From positions 124,001-188,000 of the forward strand of contig CANXME010000043.1 in the NCBI GenBank assembly GCA_948144175.1: DNA of 64,000 nucleotides, written 5' to 3'. This stretch comes from Closterium sp. NIES-65 (Eukaryota > Streptophyta > Zygnematophyceae > Desmidiales > Closteriaceae). The notes below the pieces were generated by a model. The model worked only from the letters and a program-made list of their open reading frames with translations, had not been told where the DNA came from and did no database searches. Positions within the stretch are counted from its first letter, which is position 1; every line of letters starts with the position of its first letter. The position numbers and the translations under genes were made by a program. Shown here piece after piece: positions 23,124-34,463 of the stretch.

Positions 23124-24447
23124 AATCTGCAGACACACGGGCAACAGGAGGCACACTGGCACAGCGGCTACCGGAACAACGCTCCGGACTACTGGAGTAA
23201 CTGGCCCCGCGGCTAAAAGTAGCGGCAGACGAGCAACGGACCCACGGGCGGTTGGCACAGGTGGCTACGACTGGGCTACCGGACGAAGTCCCCGGACTAC
23301 AGGTGCTGCTGGCGACACGACGGCAACCTCCATTCAGCTTCCCCAAACTATCCCACCCCCCCTGACACACACCCCCTACTGCACCCTTAGGGTCACTCAC
23401 ACCCCACCCCCTAGCACGACTCCGTCGACTCCCACACTCCCACCCCCCTCAGCGGCAGATGCAGCAGTGGGAGACAGAGGAGGAGGAGGAGCAGGGGAGA
23501 CCACACACCCGCCACCCCCCACTCGTCACCCCCAAACCCGAACACAGGGCAGGGCGGGATGGCGGGTAGGGAGGTTACGCGGGGGGGGGGGGGGGGGAGG
23601 GGGTGGGCGACGCGCGGCCTCCGTGGGCGCCAAAGTAGGCGGCAGAAGCGGCGACGCTCGCCCCCACCCCCACGTCGCCCCTCCACGCGGCCCCCCTCAG
23701 GTTGCCTCGACAGGCGACGGGAAAAGAAGGGGGGGGGGGGGGGGGGTGTACGTGCCCCCGGTGCGCCGCGGCTGACGATGAGGCATGGCCGGGGCGGCGG
23801 CGCGCGGCCGGGACGGGCGGCGCACGGGCGGCGTGGGGCCGGGACGGGCGGCGCACGGGCGTCGACGGGCCGGGGCAGCGGCGCGCGGCCGGGACGGGCG
23901 GCGCACAGGCGGCGTGGGGCCGGGACGGGCGGCGCACGGGCGTCGACGGGCCGGGGCAGCGGCGCGCGGCCGGGACGGGCGGCGCATAGGCGGCGTGGGG
24001 CCGGGACGGGCGGCGCACGGGCGTCGACGGGCCGGGGCAGCGGCGCGCGGCCGGGACGGGCGGCGCACAGGCGGCGTGAGGTCGGGACGGGCGGCGCACG
24101 GGCGGCGTGGGGCCGGGACGGCGGCGCGCGGCCGGGACGGACGGCGCACGGGCGGCGTGGGGCCGGGACGGGCGGCGCACGGGACCGACGCGCGGGTCCC
24201 CGTCGCCCGTCGTAGCGCCTCCCGAGGGCAACGCGCCGAGCGACGAGGCAGAAGCCCGCCGCGCGCCTCGGGGCGCACAGCGGGCAGAGAACCGCCGCGC
24301 GCCTCGGGGCGCACGGCGGGCAGAAAAACCGCTGCGCGCCTCGGGGCGCACGACGGGAAGAAGAAACTGCCGCACGCCACGGGGCGTGCGGCACAGAGAG
24401 TAGGAGTAGCAGTTGCAGCGGAAGCAACGAGGTGGTGAGCCCACCCA
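23124..24447 (-). repeat. Interior and tandem-repeat leader of C
   Basis: The part at about 23120-23215 is related to element G near 52370-52470. Further right is an 81-bp tandem repeat, about 4.5 copies at 23800-24180, with starts at 23800, 23881, 23962 and 24043. Long open frames on both strands here encode only the repeat and have no recognisable domain. Homopolymer G runs lie at about 23580-23597 and 23729-23746. Confidence 0.75.
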
Positions 24448-24485
24448 CAGGATCGATCCAAGAGGATCGACCTGCTCTGATAGCA
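24448..24485 (-). other. PBS of C plus adjoining hairpin
   Basis: The minus strand reads TGCTATCAGAGC after the 5' LTR (third base C rather than G). It leads into a long hairpin: 24448-24459 against 24464-24474, about 11 pairs with one bulged base and a 4-base loop. Confidence 0.8.
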
Positions 24486-24610
24486 TGTGAAAGTTAAAAG
24501 GAAAGGAGAGGGGTTGCACTAGCAAGAATGGGGATACAAATAGCAAACCCTAGAAGGGTTGTACTCGCTATAGAGCTCCCCAATACAGGCTAGAGCATAA
24601 CATTCTGACA
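24486..24610 (-). repeat. 5' LTR of C
   Basis: 125 bp, 3 differences from 7717-7841. It is flanked on the right by the target duplication GTATG at 24611-24615. Confidence 0.93.
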
Positions 24611-24846
24611 GTATGTGAGGTCCTCGAAAGTCAATCGAAGCGAAAATAGTTGTATCCTCACTGCAAAATTTGAAATCGCTACCGTTTTAATATGGTTTAA
24701 ATTGTAGAATTATACGTGCGCTTATAATAAATCAAGGTTTTACAGGGGGTGCGCTTATAAATGAGGATCGGCCATAAGCGCATTGCTCCAGATACAAGCG
24801 CATGCGCTTATAATAGGCCTGCGCTTATATCCGGGGCCATACGGTA

Positions 24847-26008
24847 CCTTCCAAAAGCACTTAGTTTCTAAGATGGTATCAGCAGTAGGTTCGTTCCTAG
24901 CCTAAGAAAACGCGCCCCTCTCACCCCGTAACGCGCTTCGCCCCTTTCGTAATGCGCCTTGTCTGTATTGCGCCTTGTAACGCCCCGTCGTGCCTCATAA
25001 CGTCCCGTAGCACGCGTCGCCCTAGCTAAACGCACGCGCGCGCATACGCTGCTATATACTGCTCTGCCGTGCGCACGCGATCGCAGCACGCATAGCTGGG
25101 CGTGCAGCCAGCAGCACACACAACAGCAACAACCGCAAGCGCGAGCGCTAACGTACACACACGAGCAGCAGCTGCCGCCACGCACGCAGCTGCTGTCGCC
25201 GTGAGTGCAGAAGCCGAAGCCGCCGCGAAAGCAGCAGGCGCTACGCGCCACTACACTGCCGTGCGCACACATAGTGCTACGCACGCCGCCATGCACGAGC
25301 AGACGCGAGCAGCAGTAGCTGTGTGCGCAACCACAGCTGCCTACGCACTAGGAATCGCGCGCAATAGCAGCACCTACACATACCTTTTCCATGCGCTGGC
25401 CATGCTCCTTAACGAGCCCACAAGTTTTCCACGGCACAAGATCATTCCTAGCCTCTGCTGAGCGCTCTCAACCGCGTCGACCGTAGTCAACCACACTCAA
25501 CCGCACTCTACCGCACTCAACCACACTTAACAGCAATTGATCGCACCTGGCAGCTGCAGTTGCACGCGTACCTGCTGTCTATCCCACACGCCTCCTACTA
25601 TAGGCGTTCCTCACGGCGGCTGGCAGCCACTGTCACCTCTTCGGGCGATTCTTCTGCTTCTAGCCTCGTTGTTCCTCGTGTTCCTACGCTTCACATTCTA
25701 CCTTCGTTCGCCACCCTCTTCACCAATTCTAGGCTAGCCTCGTCCGGCTATTACTAGCCCCTGCTGCACTTACGCCCCTCTAGCTTGTGCTATGGCGTCG
25801 ACTAGAGTTTTGTAGCAGCAGGACCAGCCGTGGAGGCAGCATCTACAACACTCCTGGCAGTGGGATCCAGTTTGTCTGAGGAGTGTCGGCCCCAGCAGCG
25901 GTACAGCCAGCTGGGCAGCTCCCCGCGGAAGTCATGGTGTCGGCCCTTGTCGGTACCAGACCCTGACTGGCACTGGTGCTGGCACAACCTGCTGGCACAA
26001 GAGTGGTC
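24847..26008 (+). mobile_element. Copia relic M, 5' part (LTR end, PBS, leader, gag start)
   Basis: The bases at 7386-7419 plus 24847-24873 appear to be an LTR tail split by the MITE. A PBS-like TGGTATCAGCAG at 24874 and a small hairpin TAGG/CCTA (24886-24899) follow, then a GC-rich leader to about 25790. An ATG at 25792 has an early TAG at 25813 and no Gag that I can align to the other copies. M seems to resume at 31502 with protease and integrase after element I. Confidence 0.5.
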
Positions 26009-29000
26009 ATCTTCAGGGTGGGAGAGAAGGTCTGAAATTAGTCATCTCCCTGCCGCTGACTGAAGCCTCGAGCCACGTAACGCGCCTTGAAGACAGGCGG
26101 AGAACCCGGCGGCCGCTTCACCTTGAAAATCCACATGCCACTGACGATGTTCGCCCCAGGTGGGGGAACCTCGTCAACGTAGGTGCCTGTGGATTTCCAG
26201 GAAGCCATCTCTGCGTCCATTGCTGACTGCCACTGTGAGGAGTAGGGACCCTCGATCGCCTCAACGTACGATCGAGGAGTCGGGATGTCTGGTGCATCCG
26301 GGTCTCCCTCAGGGGCAATCACCGTGGACACGAGATGAGGCAAAGCATCAGCAAAACACTGGAACTCCTCCTGCCTGTCCTCAAGGACGTCCGTGCTAAG
26401 AGCACACTCACCCCCGACGGACGGAGGACAGACAGACTCAGACTCAGCAACAAGACTAGCAGAGTAGTCTAGACGACAGCGAGCAGCAAAGTTGACAAGC
26501 TCAGCAACTAAGGCAGACGCAGCAGTGGACTCAAAAGAAGGGTCAGTGACAACAGTAGCCAGGAGACACGTGACAGTAGGACTGGCAGCACGAAGAGAGT
26601 CTGACTCAGGGTCAGCAAGAGTAGGAAGAGAGGACTCTGGAGGAGACGGCAAAGGGACACGCAGAGGAGCAGTGGAAGGACGCAGTGCCATCTGGTGTGT
26701 GCCTGGGACCGCAGGAGGACGCGGACGCGGAGCACGACCACTGGTGCGAGCAGCACGAACAGGCGACGCAGGACGAGACGCAGGCTCACGACGCTCAGCA
26801 AGACCTCCAGTAGGATCACTGTAGGGAGAAGGAGCAGGCAGGGGGGAGGCAGGTTGTAACTGTGACCGCGACTGGACAGATTGTGGACACGCTAAGGGAG
26901 GAGCAGGACCAGTAGAGGGCGGGAGACCAAGAACCTTCTCAAGGAGCGGAACGAAGTACGGCCTCGGCCGCGCAGCGCCTCCAGATCCAGCAGGGACAGC
27001 ACCAGTACCCCCAGCGGCAGCACGAGCGCCAGCAGCACCTCCAGCTCCAACAGCGCCAACTCCAGCACCCTCAAAAGCACCAGCACCAGCAGAACCACCA
27101 GCGCCAACACCCCAAGCAGCTCCATCTCCAGCAGCTCCAGCTCTAGTAGCACCCCCAGCAGGACTCCCTGTCCCAGAAGCTCCAGAGCCGCCAGGGCGAG
27201 CACCTCCAGGACCATCAGCAACAGTAGTACCTCCAGCTCCAGCAGCACGGCTCCAGCGCCGGGCAAACCAATCGCGCAGCTCTTGCGGAGAGAGGGGCTC
27301 CCGCCTCGGCGAAACACCGCCAGAGGACACACGAGTAGACCCAGCTCTCCCAGGCTCCGCACCCCCAGGCTCAGCATCCCTAGGCTCCGCACCCCCAGGC
27401 TCAGCACCCCAAGGCTCCGCACCCCCAGGCTCAGCACCCCCAGACTCAGCACCCCCAGGCTCAGCACCCCGAGACTCAGCACCCCCAGGCTCCGCACCCC
27501 CAGACCCAACACCCGCAGGCGCAGCGCCCCTAGCAGCACCAGAGTCAACAGCTACCTCGTCAGACTCAACTGCGTCTACCTGGGACACACCTGACAGGGC
27601 AGGACCCTGAGGGGGGAGGGGGTCTACCGGGGGAGGACCTGGCGCAAGGAAGAGCGGCGGCGGGGGGAGGGGCGCAGTGCGGTAGGGGAAGAGACGGTAG
27701 TAAGGCACCGACTCGTCAAAGGTGACGTCCTGGGAGGACAAAACACGGCGCGAGGTGGGGTGGTAGAACCGCCAACCAGGCGCGCCAGGGGGGAAGCCAA
27801 GGAAGACGTAGGGAACATCACGAGGGGAAAGCTTGTCCGAAGACAAGTCGCGGACAAACGCCCGAGATCCCCAGACCCGAAACGCAGACGCATCGCCAAC
27901 CTTCCCTGTCCACCGCAAGGTGGGGGAGGTCTCTGGCAAGGAGACCCGGGGCTGAAGGTTGAGCTGATGCGCCGCGTACTGAACCGCAAATGACCACAGA
28001 AAATGGGGAGCAGCCGCATGGATCATGGACGTACGAGCGACGTCCATGACCATGCCAATGCGGCGCTCAGCAATCCCATTTTGCTGTGGAGAGGCCGGAA
28101 GCGTAAAGGTCTGGCGGATGCCTTGTGCACGACAGAAGGCTCCCAGACGGGCAGAGGAAAACTCCCCGCCTCTGTCTGAGTGTAGACGCAGAACAGGAAA
28201 GTCTGAGCCGAAACTCTCTCTGAGCTGGAGACGAGCTGCGCGGATCTAGCCGATCAGCACCTCAGTGACGTCACCCTTGCTGTGCAAGGGGAACACTGTG
28301 GTGTAACACGAGTAGTCGTCAACCACCAACAGGAAGTAACGCTCGTGACCTTGGCCACGGACGCGGGCGGGGCCCCACACGTCCATGTGAAGAGTCTGTA
28401 GAGGAGCCTCTGTCGGAGGAAACTCGGAGGAGTGAGGAGCGGCGTGCTGCCGCCCCTCAACGCAGGGGACGCAGGTAGGGGCCGGCCCTGGAGGTAGGAG
28501 AGGGAGGGACCGGGGAAGACGAGAGACAAGGACACGGGAGGCCATGCCTCGGAGACGAGGCAGGGAGGGGTGACCAAGGCGGTGGTGCCAAAGGAGAGTC
28601 TGGTGAGACAGGAGACGACACGAGCAGGGCGCAGACTCAGGACCAGACCTGGACGATGCAGCAAACACCTGACCCAACGCAGCTACCTGACCGGACTCAG
28701 GAACAGGAGGAGACTCAGTGGTCAATGTTGACAGGCTTGACTCCGGCTGACGGGTAAATGTGGCCAAGTGTCGGCCCGTCCGAGCACACGTATAGTGGGT
28801 CACCCGCTGACTCGCAAGTGTGAGATGGTCAACCCTCCGATCCTGTACATCAGCTCCACTCACCAAGTTCGTAGAGAACTAGGGGAGGTAGAGACATAAC
28901 AGAGTGCCAGAGGGGGCTGCCGGACACGGTAAGATAGTGGAGAAGCTAGCAAGGACAGGACTCCTAGAGGGGTCTGCCAGGGAGACCGCAACCGGCCGAT

Positions 29001-29817
29001 TAAGCGGCGTAAGCGTGGTGCGGTCTCGAAAGAAGGAGCGGGAAGCACCCGAGTCAAGGGTGAAGGTGTGCAAGGCCTGAGCCGACGTGGTACCTGAGAG
29101 AGCAGACTCACCAGCACCTGGGGCAGCAGACGCACTAGCACCTAGAGCAGCAGCCTCACCAGCACCTAGAGCAGCAGCCTCAATGCTCGGGTCAGGCGGA
29201 ACACACAGGTAACAGTCACCCTCATCACTAGTAGGCAATGCATACATGGCAGTGAGGATAGCATCATAGTCAAGACTATAGATATCTACCCTGAGCCAAA
29301 GCAGCTCCACCCAATCGGGGAGCTCAGCCACGTCGCCAAACTCCGTACGCCAGGCGTCGCTCAGACGGGCGAAGCAGCGGGACTCTGCGTGACTACGCGT
29401 CCCGCAAGGCTGACCACTCCGAGCACCAGTGCGAATAACGTACGGACAGCGAGCAGTACTCAGGGACACTCTACTCTGAACGTACCACTCACGAAGCTGC
29501 TGGGGCGAAAGGACCGCGTGCGGACGACACTGAAGCTGCACCTGGTCACTACAAGGAGCTGCCGAACTACTTACTCCAAGACGACTCCCACTACGACCAC
29601 CCCGACAACCCCAACTAGCGTACCACTCAGGAAGCTGTTGGGGGGTGAGGGACTCACGCGGGCGACGCTGCAGATGCACCTGGCCACTACAAGCAGCTGT
29701 GGAACTACTCACTCCAGGACGACTCCCACTATGGCCACCCCGACAACCCCAACTAGCGTACCACTCAGGAAGCTGGTGGGGGGTGAGGGACTCACGCGGG
29801 CGACGCTGGAGCTGCAT
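26009..29817 (-). pseudogene. Gag-Pol of I, truncated at both functional ends
   Basis: All parts share one frame, with stops at 28881-28879, 28248-28246 and 26040-26038. The first ATG is at 29817, but the usual N-terminal Gag domain is missing. The frame instead opens with two copies of a roughly 40-residue unit (containing LPEWYASWG) plus a third diverged copy (LREWYVQS). Then come the knuckle-like segment, DSGAS protease, HHCC, integrase (LHMDV, DRGGEF, QQNGIAERR), a PGGAE-type hinge (27560-27320) and the start of RT. The copy cannot work. Confidence 0.88.
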
Positions 29818-29829
29818 CTGGCCACGCCA

Positions 29830-31341
29830 GGAGCAGCAGTAGCAGTAGAAAGAGCAGTAGCAGAAAGCGCTGCAGTAACAGCAGTACGGGCAGGGCAGGG
29901 CTCACCAGTGGCGAGAAGGGCAGGCGTACGCCGGCGGCTGTTGTAGGGGCGGCTGCTCCAGGGGCGGCTGCTCCAGGGGCGGCTGCTGCAGGGGCGGCTG
30001 TTCCAGGGGCGGCTGCTGTAGGGGTGGCTGCTGCAGTGGCGGCTGCTACAGGGGCGGCTGCTGCAGGGGTGGCTGCTCCAGGGGCGGCTGCTGCAGTGGC
30101 GGCTGCTCCAGGGGCGGCTGCTGCAGGGGCGGCTACTCCAGGGGCTGCTGTTGCAATGGTGGCTGCTCCAGGGGCGGCTGCTGCAGTGGCGGCTGCTCTA
30201 GGGGCGGCTGCTGCAGTGGCAGCTGCGCCAGGGGCGGCTTGGCTGCTGGGCGGCTCTGCGGCTCGGCTGCTGGGCGGCTCGGCGGCGCGGCTGCTCGCTA
30301 GGAACGGCGACGGGGCCGGGTAAGGGCGGCGACGGGGCCGCTAGTGGCGGCGACCGGGCCGCGTAGGGAGGGGAGCGGCGACGGGGCCGCTAGGGGTGGC
30401 GACGGGGCCGCGTAGGGGCGGCGACGAGGACGCGTAGGGGCGGCGACGGGGCCGCGTAGGGAGGGAGGCGGCGACGGGGCCGCTAGGGGCGGCGACAGGG
30501 CCGCGTAGGGGCGGCGACGGGGCCGCTAGGGGCGGCGACCGGGCCGCGTAGATGCGGCGACGGGGCCGCGTAGGGGCGGCGACGGGGCCGCGTAGGGAGG
30601 GAGGCGGCGACGGGGCCGCTAGGGGCGGCGACGAGGCCGCGTAGGGGTGGCGACGGGGCCGCGTAGGGAGGGGAGCGGCGACGGGGCCGCTAGGGGCGGC
30701 GAAGGGGCCGCGTAGGGGCGGCGACAAGGCTGCTTAGGGGCGGCGACGGGGCCGTTAGGGGCGGCGACGGGGCCGCTAGGGGCGGCGACGGGGCCGCGTA
30801 GGGGCGGCGACGGGGCCGCGTAGGGAGGGAGGCGGCGACGGGGCCGCTAGGGGCGGCGACGGGGCCGCGTAGGGGCGGCGACGGGGCCGTGTAGGGAGGG
30901 AGGCGGCGACGGGGCCGCTAGGGGCGGCGAGTGGACCGCGTAGGGGCGGCGCCGGGGCCGGTAGGGCGGCGACGGGGCCGATAGGGCCGGCTACGGGGCC
31001 GCTAGGGTCGGCAACGGGGCCGGCAGGGCGGCGACGGGGCCGCTAGGGTTGGCTGTGGGGCCGGTAAGGCGGCGACGGGGCCGGTAGGGCGGCGACGGGG
31101 CCGGTAGGGCGCCGACGAGGCCGCTAAGGGCGGCGAGGTGGCCGCGAAGGGCGGCGACGACGGGGCCGTGAGAGGGGCTGCAAGGGGCCGCGAAAGGGGC
31201 CGCTAGGGGCCTGAGGAGGGCGCGACGGGCCGCTAAGGGCTAGGGACGCGACGGCAGGGAGGGCACACGGGGCGCAACTCGGGCAGGAGAGAAGTGCGCT
31301 CCGGGCAGAAAAAAAAGTTTAGTGGTGGGCCCTTAGGAAGC
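29830..31341 (-). repeat. Tandem-repeat leader of I
   Basis: GC-rich arrays. At 29950-30240 a roughly 15-bp unit CAGGGGCGGCTGCTC repeats many times. At 30310-31200 units of GGCGACGGGGCCGC-type repeat with GTAGGG spacers. No gene. A related repeat occurs in the leader of G at 51360-51900. Confidence 0.85.
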
Positions 31342-31370
31342 GTTCCCACTAGGGAACCTGCTCTATACCA
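31342..31370 (-). other. PBS of I plus adjoining hairpin
   Basis: The minus strand reads TGGTATAGAGC after the LTR. The hairpin pairs 31342-31347 with 31352-31357 (GTTCCC and GGGAAC, 4-base loop). Confidence 0.8.
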
Positions 31371-31501
31371 TGTGAGAATCTGAGGAATGAATGATTGCAT
31401 TGAGCAGCATGAGGAGTACAAGTAGGAAACCCTAAAGTGTTGTACCCCATATTGACTACCCCACTACAGCCTAAACAGACTATAGCATATATAGCTCGAC
31501 A
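31371..31501 (-). repeat. 5' LTR of I
   Basis: 131 bp. On the minus strand it runs TGTCGAGCTA to GATTCTCACA. It shares GTTTAGGCTGTAGTGGGG and CAATATGGGGTACA with the H LTR at 62833-62956. Confidence 0.88.
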
Positions 31502-33010
31502 AGTGTAGGGACTTGTGCTTCTATTGTAGGTTCTTGTGTAGTTACTACCCTAGGTATAGCTGCGGCTGACGCACTGATGTCTTTCACGTTGGAGTCTGGC
31601 GCGTCTGAGTGCTTCTTCCGTAACCACACCACTATCACACCTCTTTCTGCTCCAGTTTCAGTTGCCCTGGCTGATCCTACTTCAGGACCAGCAGTCGCTC
31701 GAAGTTCTACCACCCTCCCATGCCCAGTTGTCCCCTCCGGTGTCCTCACTGGTCTCTACATCCCCTCGTTCTCTCGAAACTTAATAGGTGTTGGATATCT
31801 CCAAGATCATGACATCACAGTCAATTTTCCTTCGCAAGGAGGTATGCGATTTCACCGGGGTAGTTCTTGCCACGATCACCGAAGAGCCTCACTCAGATCT
31901 CTTCGTTCAGCACACTTTGGTCCCCAAGGTAGCTGCGTCTGGTCAGGTAGCTGCATCCGCCCAAGTTGTTTCGTCGCACTCCTGTGGCACCACCGTCTTG
32001 GTCACCCTTCCCTCCCTCGCCTCCGCAGCATGGCTAGCCTGCATCTTGTCTCAGCCCTCCCACGCGTCTTTGCATTGCTCCTCCCCTTGGCATGCGCCAC
32101 TGTGCACTCCTTGCGTCGAGGGTCGGCTACACACCACTCCTCACTCCTCCTCCTCGCTTCGTCGGGCCACCGCACCCTTCCAGACTCTCAACTTGGACGT
32201 CTAGGGCCCTGTCCCTCGGCCTAGGCCCAAAAGGGAGAGCTTTTGTCCGTTGGTCGTTGACGACTACTCCCGCTACACCACCATGTTCCCTCTAACGAAG
32301 AAGTCCGACGTGACTTCTACGCTGATCTGGTGGTTGCTGGCCATTTTGAGACCACTCGTGGCTCTCGTGTCAGTTGTATTGACTCCGACCGCGGGGGTGA
32401 GTTTCGCTCTGGGTGCGAGCAGGGCATCACCCAGTTCTGGATGCTTCCAGAGTTCCCACAGCATAATGGGGTTGTTGAGCGCAACATAGGCTTGGTTATG
32501 GAGATCGCCCGTTTCTCCACTATTCATGTCTGTGCGCCTCACTTTTTGTTCCCCTACGCGGTTCGCTACACCGGCCACCAACTGATCCGCTGGCCTCGTG
32601 TCTCACAGCGAGGGGCTTCACTGATTAGTATTTGGACTAGGTCCCCTTGTGTTGCGTCGGAGTTTCGTGTCTGAGGGTGTATTGTGCTTGTCCGCGACAC
32701 CTCTGTGGACAAGCTCTGGGCTCGCGCCCTCACGTGTGTTTTCCTTGGTTTCCTGGTGGACTCCTCTGACTACACCTTCTACCACCCGCCCCTCCACCGG
32801 TTCCTTGACTCTCGTGACACCACTTTTGACGAGTCTGTGTCCTACTATACCCGGTACCCATGTCGAGGTCTCTCGGTTCCCCCCCTCCCCTTTTCATCGC
32901 ACCCTCTCCTCCTCCCGCTCCTGCTCCTCCGATACACCCGCCCCCCCCTGGTCTTGCTTCGTCTGGTGTGTCCCACGCTACCCCTCTCCCCTTGGTAGCA
33001 CGTCATGTGC
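31502..33010 (+). pseudogene. Copia relic M: protease and integrase remains
   Basis: Frames at 31577 onward give a protease motif in the variant LESGASECFF (Glu in place of the catalytic Asp of LDSGAS), GAG-pre-integrase HHRLGHPSL, and integrase pieces VVDDYSRYTT, DSDRGGEF and QHNGVVERN. The downstream segment (DTSVDKLW, VFLGF, TFDESV) precedes the hinge. Several frameshifts and stops separate them. Reverse transcriptase and RNase H are absent. It is clearly more diverged than the other copia copies and fits an old element into which I was inserted. Confidence 0.8.
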
Positions 33011-34009
33011 CATTTTCTTCCCCACAGTCAAGATGTACATCACGTTCAGAAAGATTGCCGTTGGAACCTCCTTCGACATCTTTCTTATGAACTTTGGGTA
33101 AGTTGTATGCTCATTCAAATATTTCAGGTCTTTTGGATGATGCCTGTCTAGCACCACTCGTTTCCTATTGCTACACCCATGCTCGACTTCATTACAGCAC
33201 AAGAAGCTAGTATCTGATGCTTTTTGTAATATAGTTTCCACCCTACAAAGTCTTAGCTCATTCATCCAACCTACCTGTCAAAGGCTTGTTTTGGGACTTA
33301 CGTGTCGTCGGCCTCGAACTATGTCCCTTTGAGTGGGCTTTGTTTGACGTCGTCCGTCAACAATATCCGGATCATTTTCCGCTTCGTTTGCTGTCCTTAG
33401 TTTTGCCATTATGCGATGATGACCTAGTCCAAATATTTGTTGAAGGAATGACTTGTTCTGAGGGACTGCTGTCAGAAACCGAATGATTATTGACTATTGT
33501 GGGTTGGGGTACATAAACCTAACCCTAACTGCTGTACCTCATATGACATGCATCACTAAAGGCTACAACACTTGACAACCGAGCACATCCTTTCATTACG
33601 CTGCCTCTTGCGTATCCTTGGAAGTATATCGTCTTTTGTTTTCCATTCTTGGAATCGCCTGAAGTGCATGCATCCTTATAACATTGGAGACCCCATATGG
33701 ACGTGGCAACTTGGATCTGGCAAAGGCCTCCCCACTTGATACGCATATAAATGCATAGTACATAGAGATACGCGCTATCATATAAAATTCATGTCTTGTT
33801 TTTAACTGATAAGACATAGCTTAACATTTGATTCAAAGAGCCTATGTGCAGGCGTGAGGTTCTCATGGGCACATAAGGCCTTGAGGTTGTCATGGCCCTA
33901 TGTGCCCATTCAATTAAAACCCTTGTTTTATTGCCTTTCCTTTTATTACTTTTGCATTTACAATTTTTTGTTGCACGCCAAATAAGGCCTTCTTGTAGTT
34001 GTGGGTTGA
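33011..34009. other. Stretch without recognisable gene
   Basis: Less GC-rich DNA with only short frames. Two structures are visible: a 108-bp TG...CA segment at 33470-33577 that looks LTR-like on the minus strand (starts TGTCAAG, ends TCTGACA, no target duplication), and a hairpin at 33865-33909 whose 16-base arms differ at one position. Confidence 0.5.
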
Positions 34010-34321
34010 TGTTACGGGTGCAATAAATCGAGGTAGCGAGGATTGCACTAGAGTGTTCAAAGAGTATGAAGTATGAGCGAAGGCATGAGCGAATATGAAA
34101 AAGGGTAACGCGGTGCGTGCGAGCTAGCTAGTGCTACGCTGGCGCGAGGTTCGGGCTAGTCCCGAAGCGTAGGCCGACTCGGTTGCTCCAACAGTGCGAG
34201 GTTTGGTGAAACAGTGCGTGCGAAGTTGGCGAAGCCCCGTTAGCAGTAACGGGCGAACAACAACTGCTCCTGTACGCGATGTTGACGGTCGCGGTAAGGA
34301 ATAGCGAGAAAATTCCTCACA
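34010..34321 (-). repeat. Probable 3' LTR of the gypsy element
   Basis: It begins TGTTACGG and ends CCTCACA on the plus strand and lies beside the homopolymer PPT at 34325-34356. No partner LTR is in the window, so the limits are inferred from TG/CA and PPT position. Confidence 0.55.
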
Positions 34322-34323
34322 TT

Positions 34324-34359
<36 letters not shown>

Positions 34360-34463
34360 TCAAGAAGCCCCCTCCGCTGCGCGAGTGCGTGTATATCGCA
34401 GAAACCCCGGCTCCTCAGGTACACTTGTAGGGCAGGGTGGTTTTCGATGTTGGCCAGGGGCAC

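Larger units (their letters stand above)
7717..24610 (-). mobile_element. Non-autonomous LTR retrotransposon C (host of D)
   Basis: LTRs of 125 bp lie at 7717-7841 and 24486-24610 with 5-bp target duplications GTATG (7712-7716 and 24611-24615). The PBS next to the right LTR reads TGCTATCAGAGC on the minus strand, and a PPT hairpin abuts the left LTR. With D removed it is about 1.83 kb and has no gag or pol. Its interior is a GC-rich repetitive leader plus a 3' segment (about 7866-7990) resembling the 3' UTR of the coding elements. It is probably mobilised in trans. The LTRs differ at 3 of 125 positions. Confidence 0.9.
7422..24844. mobile_element. MITE-like DNA transposon, split by 17 kb of nested elements
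   Basis: The left end (7422) and the reverse complement of the right end (24844) share CCGTA followed by CCCCGGATATAAGCGCA, with two or three changed bases between. Both ends are flanked by TA (7420-7421 and 24845-24846). Without the nested insertion the element is about 520 bp and has no coding potential. Copies of GCGCTTATA and its complement TATAAGCGC cluster next to both ends. TA target and short TIRs fit a Tc1/mariner-like non-autonomous element. The transposase family is not identifiable from the sequence. Confidence 0.8.
26009..31501 (-). mobile_element. Ty1/copia element I, 3'-truncated
   Basis: The 5' LTR (31371-31501), PBS, leader and Gag-Pol read on the minus strand as far as the RT motif FQTFSPT near 26010. 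There homology to the family stops, and the rest of RT, RNase H and the 3' LTR are absent. Its LTR and Gag resemble H more than A/D/E/K/L. No left target duplication can be assigned. Confidence 0.88.

Noticed and set aside
23411..24546. 300+ residue frames on both strands in C
   Set aside because: They mainly read the 81-bp repeat in several frames. There is no start context or motif, and other C/G copies lack them.
30310..31200. Regular spaced repeats resembling a CRISPR array
   Set aside because: Units and spacers are both low-complexity GC repeats of variable length within a retrotransposon leader.
33470..33577. Solo LTR on the minus strand
   Set aside because: It has TG...CA ends, but the flanks ACTGC and ACCGA do not match and no partner exists. 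Kept only as a remark.
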